Shown in pieces: positions 52,855-61,793 of a stretch of DNA of 64,000 bases. The position numbers and the translations under genes are program-made. The stretch comes from HRBIN30 sp964534275 (GTDB taxonomy: Bacteria > Desulfobacterota > Binatia > HRBIN30). How positions within the stretch are numbered: position 1 is the stretch's first letter; each line of letters starts with the position of its first letter. Under the pieces are notes generated by a model, which was not told where the DNA came from, searched no databases, and saw only the letters and a list, made by a program, of their open reading frames with translations. The DNA is taken from positions 15,001 to 79,000 of the forward strand of contig CAZHQG010000016.1 in NCBI GenBank assembly GCA_964534275.1, read 5' to 3'.

Positions 52855-52968
52855 CGCAACGCATGCGTACGGCGAGGGCGAGGAGACCAGATGGACAACA
52901 TTGTTGTCGCCGTGGAGATGCCGTGCGAGAGAGCAACGCCGAGAATACCGGGACGAAGGGGACGCGAC

Positions 52969-53769
52969 ATGGCTAGAGCAAGGCACACGGGGCGAGCGAC
53001 CGAGGAAGAAGCAGTTTTGTACGCGCTGCGGCGTCGCGGTGTAGAATGCCGCTGCGGACGTTCGGTGGGAGCGCTCGTGCCAGCATCTGCTGCGGCCCAA
53101 GATCGCCTGTACGGCCTCTTGGGGCACTACTCCTTCCGCTTGTTCTTGCGGGACCTGATCCGGCTGCGGGCGGGGGCGCGGTTGGAAGAATTGACGCGGT
53201 ATTGCTCTCTGCCGGCCGTGGAACGATCCGTGGCGGCGTTAGAGCAGTTGGGTGTGGTGCGGCGCAGCAGTGGCAAGGTTGTGCTGTGCGACCAGCAGGT
53301 ACGTTCGTTTGGCCCCACGCTCGAGTGGTACGTGGCGGAAGTACTGCGGCGGGAATTCGGGATGACGGCTGCATGGAATCTGCGGCCGTGCAAAACCAGC
53401 AGTGGGGGAGATTACGATGTGGTTGGGGTTGCGGACGGGGCGCTCGTGTACGTCGAGACAAAGGCCGCGGCTCCACGCAACATCGAGGTCAGCCAAATCG
53501 ATGCGTTTGTGCGACGGGTTGTGGCTCTCGCGCCGGATGTGGTCGTGTTTATCAACGACACGCAGTTGCGGATGTTGGACAAGCTCGTGCCGGCCATTGG
53601 TGCTGCAGTCCGCGAACAGGCGCCCCACCTCGGACCGTTTCGGCGCCTCCAAGGCGAGATCTTTGCAGCCGGAGGGCGATTCTTCGTCACCAACAGCGAG
53701 CCGGACTTGGCAGGGAACCTTGGAACGTGTCTCAGTCGCTTTTTCCGCACTCGGGCAGGGTGGACGTGA
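52969..53769 (+). CDS. Predicted PD-(D/E)xK nuclease-like protein
   Basis: A 266-residue basic protein with no clear named family. A winged-helix-like middle (RLEELTRYCSLPAVERSVAA, LEQLGVVRRSSGKVVLCDQQ) leads to a nuclease-like core. SSGGDYDVVGVADGALVYVE continues into TKAAAPRNIEVSQIDAFVRR, giving the D...ExK pair with a following Q. Start ATG 52969 with AAGGGG eight bases upstream. It is divergent from the AAA_14 ATPase (128 bases between starts) and overlaps tatD by 38 bases at its end. It could be a restriction-like or repair nuclease; this is inference from motif only. Confidence 0.65.
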   Translation: MARARHTGRATEEEAVLYALRRRGVECRCGRSVGALVPASAAAQDRLYGLLGHYSFRLFLRDLIRLRAGARLEELTRYCSLPAVERSVAALEQLGVVRRSSGKVVLCDQQVRSFGPTLEWYVAEVLRREFGMTAAWNLRPCKTSSGGDYDVVGVADGALVYVETKAAAPRNIEVSQIDAFVRRVVALAPDVVVFINDTQLRMLDKLVPAIGAAVREQAPHLGPFRRLQGEIFAAGGRFFVTNSEPDLAGNLGTCLSRFFRTRAGWT

Positions 53770-54610
53770 CTGCCGGAACGCGCAAGCGGGGAAAGGCCCG
53801 CAGCGTGTTTTCCATGGCTCGGGTTACGAGCTCTGGTACAGAAAGCCCCCGGAGCTCCGCAAGGCAAGCCGCCGTATAGAGAAGGAATGCAGGTTCGTTC
53901 CGGCGGCCGCGGCAAGGAACGGGAGCCAAGTATGGTGCGTCCGTTTCGATCAGAAAGCGGTCTGCCGGAACCTTGCGGGCGACCTCGCGAACCGTGTCGG
54001 CTCGTTTGAACGTCACGATGCCACTGAACGACAGAAAAAATCCGAGATCAAGCAGTCGCTGGGCGGTGGCCCAGTCGGACGTAAAGCAATGGATGACGCC
54101 ACCCACTTCCGAGGCGTGCTCTTCGCGCAGGATTGCGAGAGCGTCGTGTTCGGCAGCGCGCAGGTGAACGGTCAGGGGGAGCTTTCTCCTTCGTGCCAAG
54201 GCGATGAACTGGCGGAATGCGGCTTGCTGCTGGCTGCGCGGAGAATGATCGTAGTGGTAATCCAGTCCGGTCTCCCCAATGGCGACCGCCCGCGGGTGGT
54301 CCGCAAGTTCTTCGAGGCGAGTCATGACGGGGGCACTGAGGTCTTTTGCTTCGTGAGGGTGAATGCCGACCGTAAAGGACACGTTCTCGTATCGTTCCGC
54401 GAGCACACGAGCGCGTTCGTTCCCCAATAGGCCGTCCGACGCCCCGATTTCCACAAGGGCGCGGACCCCGGCCGTTTGGGCACGTGCCCAAACGACCTCG
54501 CGATCAGCGTCGAATGCAGCGTCATGCAAGTGGCAGTGGGAGTCAATTGCGACGACCGTTGGTGGCAGTGACGGAAGAGAAGCTGCTGTTGAAGAGCCTG
54601 AGGTCGCCAT
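53732..54610 (-). CDS. tatD: TatD-family metal-dependent DNase
   Basis: A TIM-barrel metallohydrolase of 292 residues with 3'-5' DNase activity in studied members. Metal sites are IDSHCHLHDAAF, TVGIHPHEAKD, AIGETGLDYHY, HCFTSDWATAQR and LIETDAPYLAPVPCRGRRNE. The N-terminal 20 residues are a Ser/Pro-rich extension. It follows metG by 38 bases; the order tmk-holB-ricT-metG-tatD is conserved in many bacteria. Confidence 0.93.
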   Translation of the reverse strand: MATSGSSTAASLPSLPPTVVAIDSHCHLHDAAFDADREVVWARAQTAGVRALVEIGASDGLLGNERARVLAERYENVSFTVGIHPHEAKDLSAPVMTRLEELADHPRAVAIGETGLDYHYDHSPRSQQQAAFRQFIALARRRKLPLTVHLRAAEHDALAILREEHASEVGGVIHCFTSDWATAQRLLDLGFFLSFSGIVTFKRADTVREVARKVPADRFLIETDAPYLAPVPCRGRRNEPAFLLYTAACLAELRGLSVPELVTRAMENTLRAFPRLRVPAVTSTLPECGKSD

Positions 54611-54648
54611 ACGTGTTTCGAGCGCGAAGTGCGTCGAGCCTGGTTCGG

Positions 54649-56205
54649 TCAGTGTTCAGCCCGCGCGGCGTCCGGGCGCAAGTCGATGCGCGGAAACAAT
54701 GTGGTGGGCGGCTCCGTGTGGTGTCCCGGAGGAAAGTGCCGGCCCCAGTTCAGGTCGGACGAGAAGCGTTCTGGGGGAGCGACAGCAAGCAGGGCGAACA
54801 AGCGCTGGCTCGTCTCGGGCAAGAACCAGGTCAAGAGTGTGGCTGTGGTGTACAAACATTCCAGCAACCGATGGAGCACGGCGCCGACACGTGGGAGCTG
54901 TGCCGGGTCGCGGGCCAAAGTGAAGGGCGCAGTGTCCACGATGTATTTGTTGGCATGGTCGAGGGCGCGCCACAGCGCCTCGAGTGCACGGTGGAAGGCT
55001 AATTGAGCGGTCCACTCTGGTACTTCGCGGGCGGCTTGTGCAAACGCGGTTTCGAGTTCGCGGTCGGCCGGAGAACCATGATCGAGGGCTTGGACAGCTC
55101 CTTGAAAGTACCGCTGCTGCATGGAGAGCACTCGGCTAGCGAGATTCCCGAGCGAATTGGCGAGGTCCGCGTTCACGCGAGCCACGAAGGCATCTTCTGT
55201 GAAGGTTGCGTCTTGCCCAAATGCCATTTCCCGTAACAAGAAATAGCGCAACGCGTCGAGCCCGAACTGACGTTTCATGTCTAGAGGGCGGATGACGTTG
55301 CCGAGGCTCTTGGACATTTTGGCTTCGCCGCGGACCCAGTACCCGTGGATCAAGAGGCGCCGGTACAAAGGGAGGCCGAGAGCCAGCAGCATGGCAGGCC
55401 AGAAGATGGCGTGGGGCTTGAGAATGTCTTTGGCCATCACGTGATGGGCAGCGGGCCAAAAGGCGGCAAACGTTTGCTCTCCTCGTCGCTTCAAGGCGCT
55501 CACGTAGCTGATCAGGGCGTCGAACCAGACGTAGCACACGTAGTTGCGGTCGAACGGCAGTTCGATCCCCCATTCGAGGCGGCTTTTCGGGCGAGAGATG
55601 CACAAGTCCCCGATACTTCCGCTCGCCAACATGGCCAGAACCTCGTTCCGGTAGTGTTCGGGCACAATCGCATCCGGGTGCGTCTCGAAATGGGCGCGCA
55701 CCTGGTCGAGGTAGCGGCTCATGCGGAAGAAGTAGTTCTCCTCTTCGATGCGCTCTGGCGGGCGGCGGTGATCGGGGCACTTCCCGTCGACCAGTTCTTT
55801 CTCCGTTAGAAACCGCTCGCAGCCGGTGCAGTACAGGCCCGCGTAGCGGCTAAAGTAAATGTCCCCCTGATCGTACACCCGCTGTAAGAATTCTTGGACC
55901 AACGCTTCATGGTCAGGGTCCGTGGTACGAATGAACTCATCCACGAGGAAGTTGCACTCGTGCCAGGTTTGCCGGAACAGCGGGCTCATCCGGTCGGCGT
56001 AGTGTTTCGGGTGTTCGCCGTGCGCGGCAGCAATGGCTGCGATCTTGTCGCCATGTTCGTCGGTGCCCGTCACCAAGAAGGTTTCGACCCTTTGAGCGCG
56101 GTAAAAACGCGCCAACGTGTCGGCCACGACCATTGTGTAGGTGTGGCCGAGATGTGGCTCGGCGTTGATGTAATAAATGGGCGTAGTCACGTAAAACCGT
56201 TGCAT
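54649..56205 (-). CDS. metG: Methionyl-tRNA synthetase
   Basis: Class Ia synthetase charging tRNA-Met. It has 518 residues, the short form without the C-terminal tRNA-binding domain. TTPIYYINAEPHLGHTYT carries the HIGH-like site, and AKMSKSLGNVI is the KMSKS loop. The zinc region has CTGC and then a single Cys (GKCPDH), so one normal Cys of the second pair is replaced by His. The C-terminal helix bundle is normal. Confidence 0.96.
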   Translation of the reverse strand: MQRFYVTTPIYYINAEPHLGHTYTMVVADTLARFYRAQRVETFLVTGTDEHGDKIAAIAAAHGEHPKHYADRMSPLFRQTWHECNFLVDEFIRTTDPDHEALVQEFLQRVYDQGDIYFSRYAGLYCTGCERFLTEKELVDGKCPDHRRPPERIEEENYFFRMSRYLDQVRAHFETHPDAIVPEHYRNEVLAMLASGSIGDLCISRPKSRLEWGIELPFDRNYVCYVWFDALISYVSALKRRGEQTFAAFWPAAHHVMAKDILKPHAIFWPAMLLALGLPLYRRLLIHGYWVRGEAKMSKSLGNVIRPLDMKRQFGLDALRYFLLREMAFGQDATFTEDAFVARVNADLANSLGNLASRVLSMQQRYFQGAVQALDHGSPADRELETAFAQAAREVPEWTAQLAFHRALEALWRALDHANKYIVDTAPFTLARDPAQLPRVGAVLHRLLECLYTTATLLTWFLPETSQRLFALLAVAPPERFSSDLNWGRHFPPGHHTEPPTTLFPRIDLRPDAARAEH

Positions 56206-56274
56206 GTGCGCACGCCTTCTATCTTGTCGGGCGCAAGTTACAAGCGCGACCTGGGGGAACGACCGTTCTGCGAC

Positions 56275-57177
56275 CTAGCGCGCGGGGGGTGGCTCGTTTG
56301 CCGGCTGCGCGGCTTGTTCCGAACCCGCCGGGGTGTCGGCTTTCGCAACGAGCAAGTCTTCCAAAGTCGCTTCCACGAGGCCGCCGCCCTCGTCGAGCTG
56401 GAGCACGACAGTTTGGCGCAAGATGTTTTGCCGTTGAACGACCCCGGGGCCGTGCACGGACAGAACTTTTTTCCCCACCGCTGGCAACGCGCGGCCCAGT
56501 TCCAAATAGGTCTCGTACTCGTAGCGTAAACAGCACTTCAACCGGCCGCACATTCCGGCCAGCTTCGAGGGGTTCAAAGAGAGGCCTTGGGCTTTTGCCA
56601 TCTTGATCGACACTCCCCCGGGCGTACGCAAAAAGGTGGAACAACACAGTTCTCGTCCGCACGGGCCTAGGGCCCCGATCATCTTCGCTTCCTCTCGCGA
56701 GCCGATTTGTTTCATTTCGATGCGCGCGTGCAGCGCCTGCGCGAGCTCTCGCACGAGCTCGCGAAAATCCACCCGCCCTTCGGAGTAGAAATAGAAAACA
56801 ATCTTACTTCCGTCCGGTGCTTGCTCGACGCGCACAAGCTTCATGGGAAGTGCGCGTTCGTGAATTCGAACCAAGCACAAGCGCAGGGCTTCACGCTCGC
56901 GTTGGTGCAGGCGATCGTCGCGGTCGAAGTCGTACTCGACTGCTTTCCGGAGCACCCGACGAACTGGTTCCGCCCCTAGTTGGTAATTCGACGGCAGGGC
57001 AGTCACCGTGCCCAGTCGCTGGCCGTCGTCCGTAGCGACGACCACCACGTCACCCCAGCGTAGCTCGAGATCCCCAGCATCGTACGCGTGGATCGGGCCG
57101 ACGTTGTGAAACTTGACGCCGACCAAGTTTGGGCGCCGCGGTTGTTCGTCGGCTACAGGGGGCGCAAAATCGCTCAT
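56275..57177 (-). CDS. ricT: PSP1-domain protein RicT (YaaT)
   Basis: A 300-residue PSP1 protein. In Bacillus, RicT joins RicA and RicF, carries Fe-S clusters and affects mRNA processing. Blocks are GDVVVVATDDGQRLGTVTAL, FYFYSEGRVDFRELVRELAQ, GPCGRELCCSTFLRTPGGVS and SKLAGMCGRLKCCLRYEYET with the ligand Cys. It overlaps the holB end by four bases and stands upstream of metG. Confidence 0.93.
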   Translation of the reverse strand: MSDFAPPVADEQPRRPNLVGVKFHNVGPIHAYDAGDLELRWGDVVVVATDDGQRLGTVTALPSNYQLGAEPVRRVLRKAVEYDFDRDDRLHQREREALRLCLVRIHERALPMKLVRVEQAPDGSKIVFYFYSEGRVDFRELVRELAQALHARIEMKQIGSREEAKMIGALGPCGRELCCSTFLRTPGGVSIKMAKAQGLSLNPSKLAGMCGRLKCCLRYEYETYLELGRALPAVGKKVLSVHGPGVVQRQNILRQTVVLQLDEGGGLVEATLEDLLVAKADTPAGSEQAAQPANEPPPAR

Positions 57178-58133
57178 GGCTTGGCCTGGGTGAGTTGGAG
57201 GAGCATGGTTTCCAAGAGGAGCGTGCGGTTGGGGTACCCCTCACGCATCGTCCTCCACGTTCGGGTAACGACCTCTGCCCGCTCGAGGGCGACCCGCGCC
57301 TGCTGCCGGTTTTGTTCAGCGAATTCTATGGCTTGTTTGCGCAAAGCAAGCAGCATTGCGTGCAACTGGGCGTCTAGGCGGCGGTCGTCTTTGGCCAGTT
57401 GGTCGGCATAACGGGTCAGCGCACCATAGCGAGCATGATCGATTGCAGCAAGAAACTCAGAGACCTCTTGAATTCCTTTTGCGCCAAGCGTCGCATGAAG
57501 TGCGAGTGCCTTGCCGACGCTTCCCTCGGCGAAATCCAGCAGGTTCTCGGCTTCGGGGGCAGCCAGCCCATGTTGCAGGAGCGCTTGACGGAGAAGCTTT
57601 TCGGGTAGCGGGGGAACGACAACGCGCTGGCAGCGGGAGCGAACCGTAGGCAACACTGCATCCGGGGTACTGGTTGTGGCCAGGAGCCAAGTGTTGGGCG
57701 GAGGTTCCTCGAGAATTTTCAGCAGAGCATTTTGGGCGGCCGTGGTGAGTTGCTCAGCCGATTCGATCACGGCGATCCGGCTCGGCCCTGCCATAGGCTG
57801 GATGGAGAGAAAGCGTTTGACCTCGCGAGCGCGATCGATGCCGATCTCGCGTTTGCCCGGAGAGGCGCGAACCCACAACAGGTCTGGATAACTCTCCGCG
57901 GCTAACTGAACGCAAGAGGGGCATTGGCCGCAGGCATCGTTGCTCGTTGCCCGGGTGCGACAGCAGTACCAGGCGATCCACGCGCGCGCGAGGGAACGCT
58001 TTCCCACGCCCTCGGGGCCCACGAAGAGCAAACTGGGGCTCAAACAGCCCTTGACGGTGCGTTCTTGGAGCCAGCGTTGGACCGACCCCAGGCCCACTAG
58101 GTGGGCAAACGTGGTCAACGTTCGCGCAGACAT
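57174..58133 (-). CDS. holB: DNA polymerase III delta' subunit
   Basis: Clamp-loader AAA+ subunit of 319 residues. Walker A is LFVGPEGVGKRSLARAW, the zinc knuckle is ACGQCPSCVQ preceded by a Cys in YCCRTRA, the SAEQLTTAAQNALLKILEEP block and the SRC sensor (TVRSRCQRVV) are present. ATG 58133 overlaps tmk by 19 bases. The frame stays open far upstream but that part is antisense to nothing known and lacks coding character. Confidence 0.94.
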   Translation of the reverse strand: MSARTLTTFAHLVGLGSVQRWLQERTVKGCLSPSLLFVGPEGVGKRSLARAWIAWYCCRTRATSNDACGQCPSCVQLAAESYPDLLWVRASPGKREIGIDRAREVKRFLSIQPMAGPSRIAVIESAEQLTTAAQNALLKILEEPPPNTWLLATTSTPDAVLPTVRSRCQRVVVPPLPEKLLRQALLQHGLAAPEAENLLDFAEGSVGKALALHATLGAKGIQEVSEFLAAIDHARYGALTRYADQLAKDDRRLDAQLHAMLLALRKQAIEFAEQNRQQARVALERAEVVTRTWRTMREGYPNRTLLLETMLLQLTQAKP

Positions 58134-58738
58134 GTTTCGATCGCAGCGAGCACTTGTGCCTGGACTTGTTCCGCCGTTGCAGTGGTGTCCACTAACACGA
58201 ATCGGTCTTGTGCCTCCTGCGCTAAGGCGAGAAAGCCATTTCGAACTCGTTCGTGGAAATCGAGTGTTTCGCGATGAAAGCGATCGTCCCGTCCCGCTCG
58301 GCGCAGCCCAAGTTCTACAGGACAGTCGAGTAGAAGAATCAAGTCGGGTTCGATCCCCTGCCGGGCAACCGCGTCGAGCTGCCGCAGCACGGTCAGGTCC
58401 AATCCTCGCCCGTAGCCCTGATACGCGAGCGTGGATGTGGAAAAGCGGTCGCACATCACAAGTTGTCCGTGTGCAAGCGCCGGGGCAATCACCGAGGCCA
58501 CATGCTGGGCGCGATCTGCAAGGTAAAGAAACAGTTCGCTCCACGCAGTAGGCGGGTGGTCGTGAACATCGACAAGCAAGCGGCGAATTTCCTGGCCGAG
58601 AGGGGTGCCGCCTGGCTCCGCGGTTTCCACCACGTCGAGACCTCGAGCACGGAATGTTGCCGCAGCACGGCGCAAGTGGGTGGACTTTCCCGCTCCTTCG
58701 ACACCTTCGAATACAATCAAGTGGCCGCGGCGACTCAC
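58115..58738 (-). CDS. tmk: Thymidylate kinase
   Basis: Phosphorylates dTMP to dTDP. It has 207 residues: P-loop FEGVEGAGKSTHLRR, DR motif VMCDRFSTSTLAYQGYGRG, and LID RRAGRDDRFHRE. It overlaps the response-regulator gene by four bases upstream and holB by 19 bases downstream, so the three are probably co-translated. Confidence 0.96.
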   Translation of the reverse strand: MSRRGHLIVFEGVEGAGKSTHLRRAAATFRARGLDVVETAEPGGTPLGQEIRRLLVDVHDHPPTAWSELFLYLADRAQHVASVIAPALAHGQLVMCDRFSTSTLAYQGYGRGLDLTVLRQLDAVARQGIEPDLILLLDCPVELGLRRAGRDDRFHRETLDFHERVRNGFLALAQEAQDRFVLVDTTATAEQVQAQVLAAIETCLRER

Positions 58739-59115
58739 TCGAAGTTCTCGCGGCCCAGCACCAGTTCGATGCCGTACAAGAGCTGGGTGCCGGTAAACGG
58801 TTTCGTGATGTAGTAATCCGCGCCGTACTGGTATCCCTGCACCACGTCCTCGTCAGCAGTTTTGGCGGTGACAAGAATGACCGGGATGCGAGCGGTTTCG
58901 TAGTTCTCCTTGAGTTGTTGCAACACCTCGAGGCCGCTCATTCCAGGCATCATGACGTCGAGCAAAATCAGGTCCGGCGGCTGCTGTGCAACCAGTTCCA
59001 ACGCTTGCGGACCGCTCGTGGCCTCCACGACCTCGTAGCCCTTCGGTTCGAGGATGCCTCGGGTGATCATCAAGCTATCAGGATTATCATCGACCACGAG
59101 CACGCGCGTTGCCAT
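58735..59115 (-). CDS. Stand-alone response-regulator receiver (CheY-like)
   Basis: A 126-residue receiver domain without an output domain. VLVVDDNPDSL provides the acidic pocket. The phosphoacceptor is Asp53 in LILLDVMMPGMSG, the switch Thr is in VILVTAKTADE and the Lys in YYITKPFTGTQ. It begins the tmk-holB-ricT-metG run with a 4-base overlap. No histidine kinase is near, so its input and output are unknown. Confidence 0.93.
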   Translation of the reverse strand: MATRVLVVDDNPDSLMITRGILEPKGYEVVEATSGPQALELVAQQPPDLILLDVMMPGMSGLEVLQQLKENYETARIPVILVTAKTADEDVVQGYQYGADYYITKPFTGTQLLYGIELVLGRENFE

Positions 59116-59467
59116 AAAAGAAATTCCAAGAACGCTTGAGAGTCGGGATCAGCTTCAAAGACACAACGCCCTATAGTCTGGAACGGAGTCCTTTAACAAG
59201 TAACAAGCGCTACGAGGACGAGGCGACCGACGCTTGGGAGTCGGGCTGGTAGTCTAAGGGGAGTTCCGCGCATGGGCGCGAGTGCGCGGAGCACTGCGCC
59301 TTTGCACGCTCCCGCCCGCGGAATGGTATGCGATTTTGTTTTGGGCCGGACAACACCGTGTCCTCATTGGGAGCACGTTGCGGGCGGCTAGGACCACATT
59401 TGCAAACGCAACCGTGCAAAGAACGGTCGTTGGCACGGACTTCGCCTGCACCTGCTGCGTGCATCGG
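59116..59467. other. Divergent intergenic region before the minor-pilin operon
   Basis: No gene is supported. It should hold back-to-back promoters for the response regulator (-) and the pilin genes (+). A hairpin TCCGCGCA/TGCGCGGA lies at 59265-59290 with a 10-base loop. No sigma-54 (GG-N10-GC) site was recognised with confidence. Confidence 0.5.
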
Positions 59468-59911
59468 ATGGCGGCGCAGCGAGGGTTTACGTTGGTCGAG
59501 CTGCTCGGCGTGTTTGCTGTCGTGGCCATAGTGATCGCGGCGGCAACGCTAGACTGGGCGCCTGCCAGGCAGAGACTCGCGTTACGGACCGCAGCTCGGC
59601 AAGTGATGCTGGACTTGACTGCGGTGCGCCTGCGGGCTGCGGCGAGCAACCGGAACCAAAGGATTGTCTTCCCAGCGGGGTCGCCTGTTTACCTGCGCCA
59701 AGAACGCGAAGGAGTTGCTTACGTGACCGTAGGCGGCGCGACTGCGCTGCCTCGCGAGGTGACGATCGCGAGCTGCAACGCGGTGGCCCAGGCAATCACG
59801 TTTCGGCCCCGGGGAAATGCAGCGACATTTGGCACGGTGGTGCTGCGCAACGGCCTCGGTGAAGAAAAACGAGTCGTGGTGGACATCGCTGGGAGGATTC
59901 GCCTTCAGTGA
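59468..59911 (+). CDS. Type IV minor pilin, FimT/GspH type
   Basis: A 147-residue prepilin. The leader is MAAQRG, with cleavage before F (GFTLVELLGVFAVVAIVIAA) and Glu at +5. The C-terminal domain is beta-rich with a paired-strand end (RPRGNAATFGTVVLRNGLGE). Weak ribosome site. First of four genes with 4-base overlaps, the usual arrangement for minor-pilin operons that prime pilus assembly. Confidence 0.9.
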   Translation: MAAQRGFTLVELLGVFAVVAIVIAAATLDWAPARQRLALRTAARQVMLDLTAVRLRAAASNRNQRIVFPAGSPVYLRQEREGVAYVTVGGATALPREVTIASCNAVAQAITFRPRGNAATFGTVVLRNGLGEEKRVVVDIAGRIRLQ

Positions 59912-60279
59912 GTGTGCGGACTGTTCGAGGAACCTCTTTGTTGGAAGCGCTCGTAGCAATGCTTTTGCTGGGAATCCTTGCGGCGCTGGTGGGAGGCGCG
60001 TTCGCTACTGCGCGGATGCAATCCGATGAGGCCGCACGCTGGACAAAGGCGCTTCTGCTGGCGGCAAGCGGACTCGAGGAGCTGCGTGCCGCGGACAACG
60101 TGTCGCTGTTGCACGAAGAGCAGGGATACCGGCGGCGCCTGGCTCGATACGCGCGAGCGGACAAGCCAGGCTTGGAGGAACTGGTTGCGGAGGTTTCGTG
60201 GCAAGATACCCACGAGCACAATGTCGAACTCCGCACGATGGTGTTTCGTCCGGCACTACCGGAGGAGACTCGCAGATGA
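59908..60279 (+). CDS. Type IV minor pilin, PilV-like
   Basis: A 123-residue prepilin with leader MSVRTVRG, then TSLLEALVAMLLLGILAALV, with Glu at +5. Start GTG overlaps the upstream stop (GTGA), and GGGAGG lies upstream. The C-terminal domain is short. Assignment to PilV rests on position and length. Confidence 0.86.
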   Translation: MSVRTVRGTSLLEALVAMLLLGILAALVGGAFATARMQSDEAARWTKALLLAASGLEELRAADNVSLLHEEQGYRRRLARYARADKPGLEELVAEVSWQDTHEHNVELRTMVFRPALPEETRR

Positions 60280-60836
60280 ACCTGGTCGAGCTGAGCGTGT
60301 CGTTGCTGCTCGCGAGTCTCATCGGCTTGGCCGCGACGGGGTTTGGCCGAGCTGCTCTCAGCCTGTTGCGGGTCGACGAGGCGTCCAGGGAAGCGCGGCA
60401 GCTCGGCGTTGCCGCGTTGGACATGTTCATGCGGGAATGGCGAATTGCTGGCTTCAATGCGAACGGACAGAAGATTGCCGGCGTTACCGGACCGCGGATG
60501 GACGGCGTGGAACTCAATGCCGACCTCGATGGCGACGGGGCGTTCTCCAGCCGAAATGAACGGATTGCTTACAAGTGGGATGGCACCCGCTCCGCGGTCA
60601 TGCGTTCGACGCAGGACTCGAGTCCTCAACCTTGGATTGACCAGGTGCCACCGGAGGGATTTCGGTTGGTGTATTTTGACGCTGGAGGCCGCGAACTCGC
60701 AGACCCGGGGATGGACTCTGAACGGATTGCCGGAGTGGGAGTCGTGCTGCGTGTGCGTTGGCAGCCCAGCGCGGGAGAGACCGAACCGAACGGCGTAGTG
60801 GAATTGCGCTCGTTCATTGCGCGGCGGAATCCATGA
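60276..60836 (+). CDS. Type IV minor pilin, PilW-like, lacking a leader peptide
   Basis: A 186-residue protein that begins MNLVELSVSLLLASLIGLAA. The pilin helix and the Glu at +5 (counting Met as +1) are present, but no leader and no Gly at -1. ATG 60276 has GGAGGAG before it and overlaps the upstream stop (ATGA). The body has NADLDGDGAFSSRNERIAYK, common in PilW-type proteins. It may not be cut by the prepilin peptidase. Confidence 0.82.
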   Translation: MNLVELSVSLLLASLIGLAATGFGRAALSLLRVDEASREARQLGVAALDMFMREWRIAGFNANGQKIAGVTGPRMDGVELNADLDGDGAFSSRNERIAYKWDGTRSAVMRSTQDSSPQPWIDQVPPEGFRLVYFDAGGRELADPGMDSERIAGVGVVLRVRWQPSAGETEPNGVVELRSFIARRNP

Positions 60837-61306
60837 TCAAACTCGCGGGCGAGCGGCAAAGGGGTGCCGCGTTGATCGTAATTCTTGGCTGGTGCGGCTT
60901 GCTCTTGCCGGTCGTGACATGGTTGTGGGTTCAAGCTCACAGCGACCAGTTGGTCGCACAAAACGTGCGCCGCGAGCTCGATGCATTTTATGCTGCCGAA
61001 GCGGGGTTGAGTTATGCTCTGGCCGCGATTGCGCACTGCGCGGATCCAGCCTGTGCGCTTGCTGGTCCTGATGGCCAACTGGGGACCACTGACGATGGTG
61101 GCGTTGCGGCCGACCCGAATTCATGGATCTCGTTCGGCCCTCATGCTTCGTTTCACATCCGGTTCGCTCCTCTCGATGCGGCGGCCATCCGTGTGCGCGC
61201 CACTGGACGCGGGTGGGGTTCTGCCACCGCGGCGGTGGACGGAGTCGTACGCTGGGGCCCTGATGGAAAGGCTCAGGTGTTCACTGCGGACGGTCTCGAT
61301 TCCTGA
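60833..61306 (+). CDS. Type IV minor pilin, PilX/GspK-like
   Basis: A 157-residue protein with leader MIKLAGERQRG and the helix AALIVILGWCGLLLPVVTWL. The +5 position is Val, not Glu, as is usual in PilX/GspK tip subunits. AFYAAEAGLSYALAAIAHC is the typical PilX block. ATG overlaps the upstream stop. No PilY1 or major pilin gene follows within the window. Confidence 0.84.
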   Translation: MIKLAGERQRGAALIVILGWCGLLLPVVTWLWVQAHSDQLVAQNVRRELDAFYAAEAGLSYALAAIAHCADPACALAGPDGQLGTTDDGGVAADPNSWISFGPHASFHIRFAPLDAAAIRVRATGRGWGSATAAVDGVVRWGPDGKAQVFTADGLDS

Positions 61307-61793
61307 CAAGGCTCGCCCTCGGCTGCGCGACGGTGGGACCGAACCTCGGTTGCCCTTTCGCGCTGCCCACCGCCGGCCATGCCGACCGTACCAGCGCTTT
61401 CTCCCTAGACCTTTGGAACCAACACGCTCGGGGCGAACGAATCTCAAGCATATTGCCAAAGGTTCGGCTGTAGCCCCCAGTCGCTGCCCGCTTCCTGGCG
61501 TCTGAACATTTCCAGGAGGCAACGAAGGCTGCTGTTTTAGGTCGAAGCCACCTCTGCCCGCCGGCTACTGCAGAAGCGGCCGCTGTATCGACAGCCTCCG
61601 TCCACGCGCGTACCGTAGGCAAGGCTCAGCGCCCCCAGCCTGGCCCCGCGGTGGTCGCGTGACCCCCGTGGGTACGCTTGTCTGCGGCGCGCATTAGTAG
61701 GCATTTTCCGAAGTAGACTTCATTTTCATGTTGCGGGGCCTTCATTTGATAAATCAAGATGCTTACACTGGGAGCCATGAAAGGAGTTCGATC
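61307..61793. other. Intergenic region after the pilin genes
   Basis: No gene is supported over 487 bases. A 12-base palindrome TTGATAAATCAA lies at 61746-61757, 37 bases before the next start codon, and may be a regulatory site. No terminator for the pilin operon was recognised. Confidence 0.5.

Noticed and set aside
58134..58874. In-frame extension of holB upstream of 58133
   Set aside because: It overlaps tmk on the same strand in another frame and shows no homology to clamp-loader proteins.
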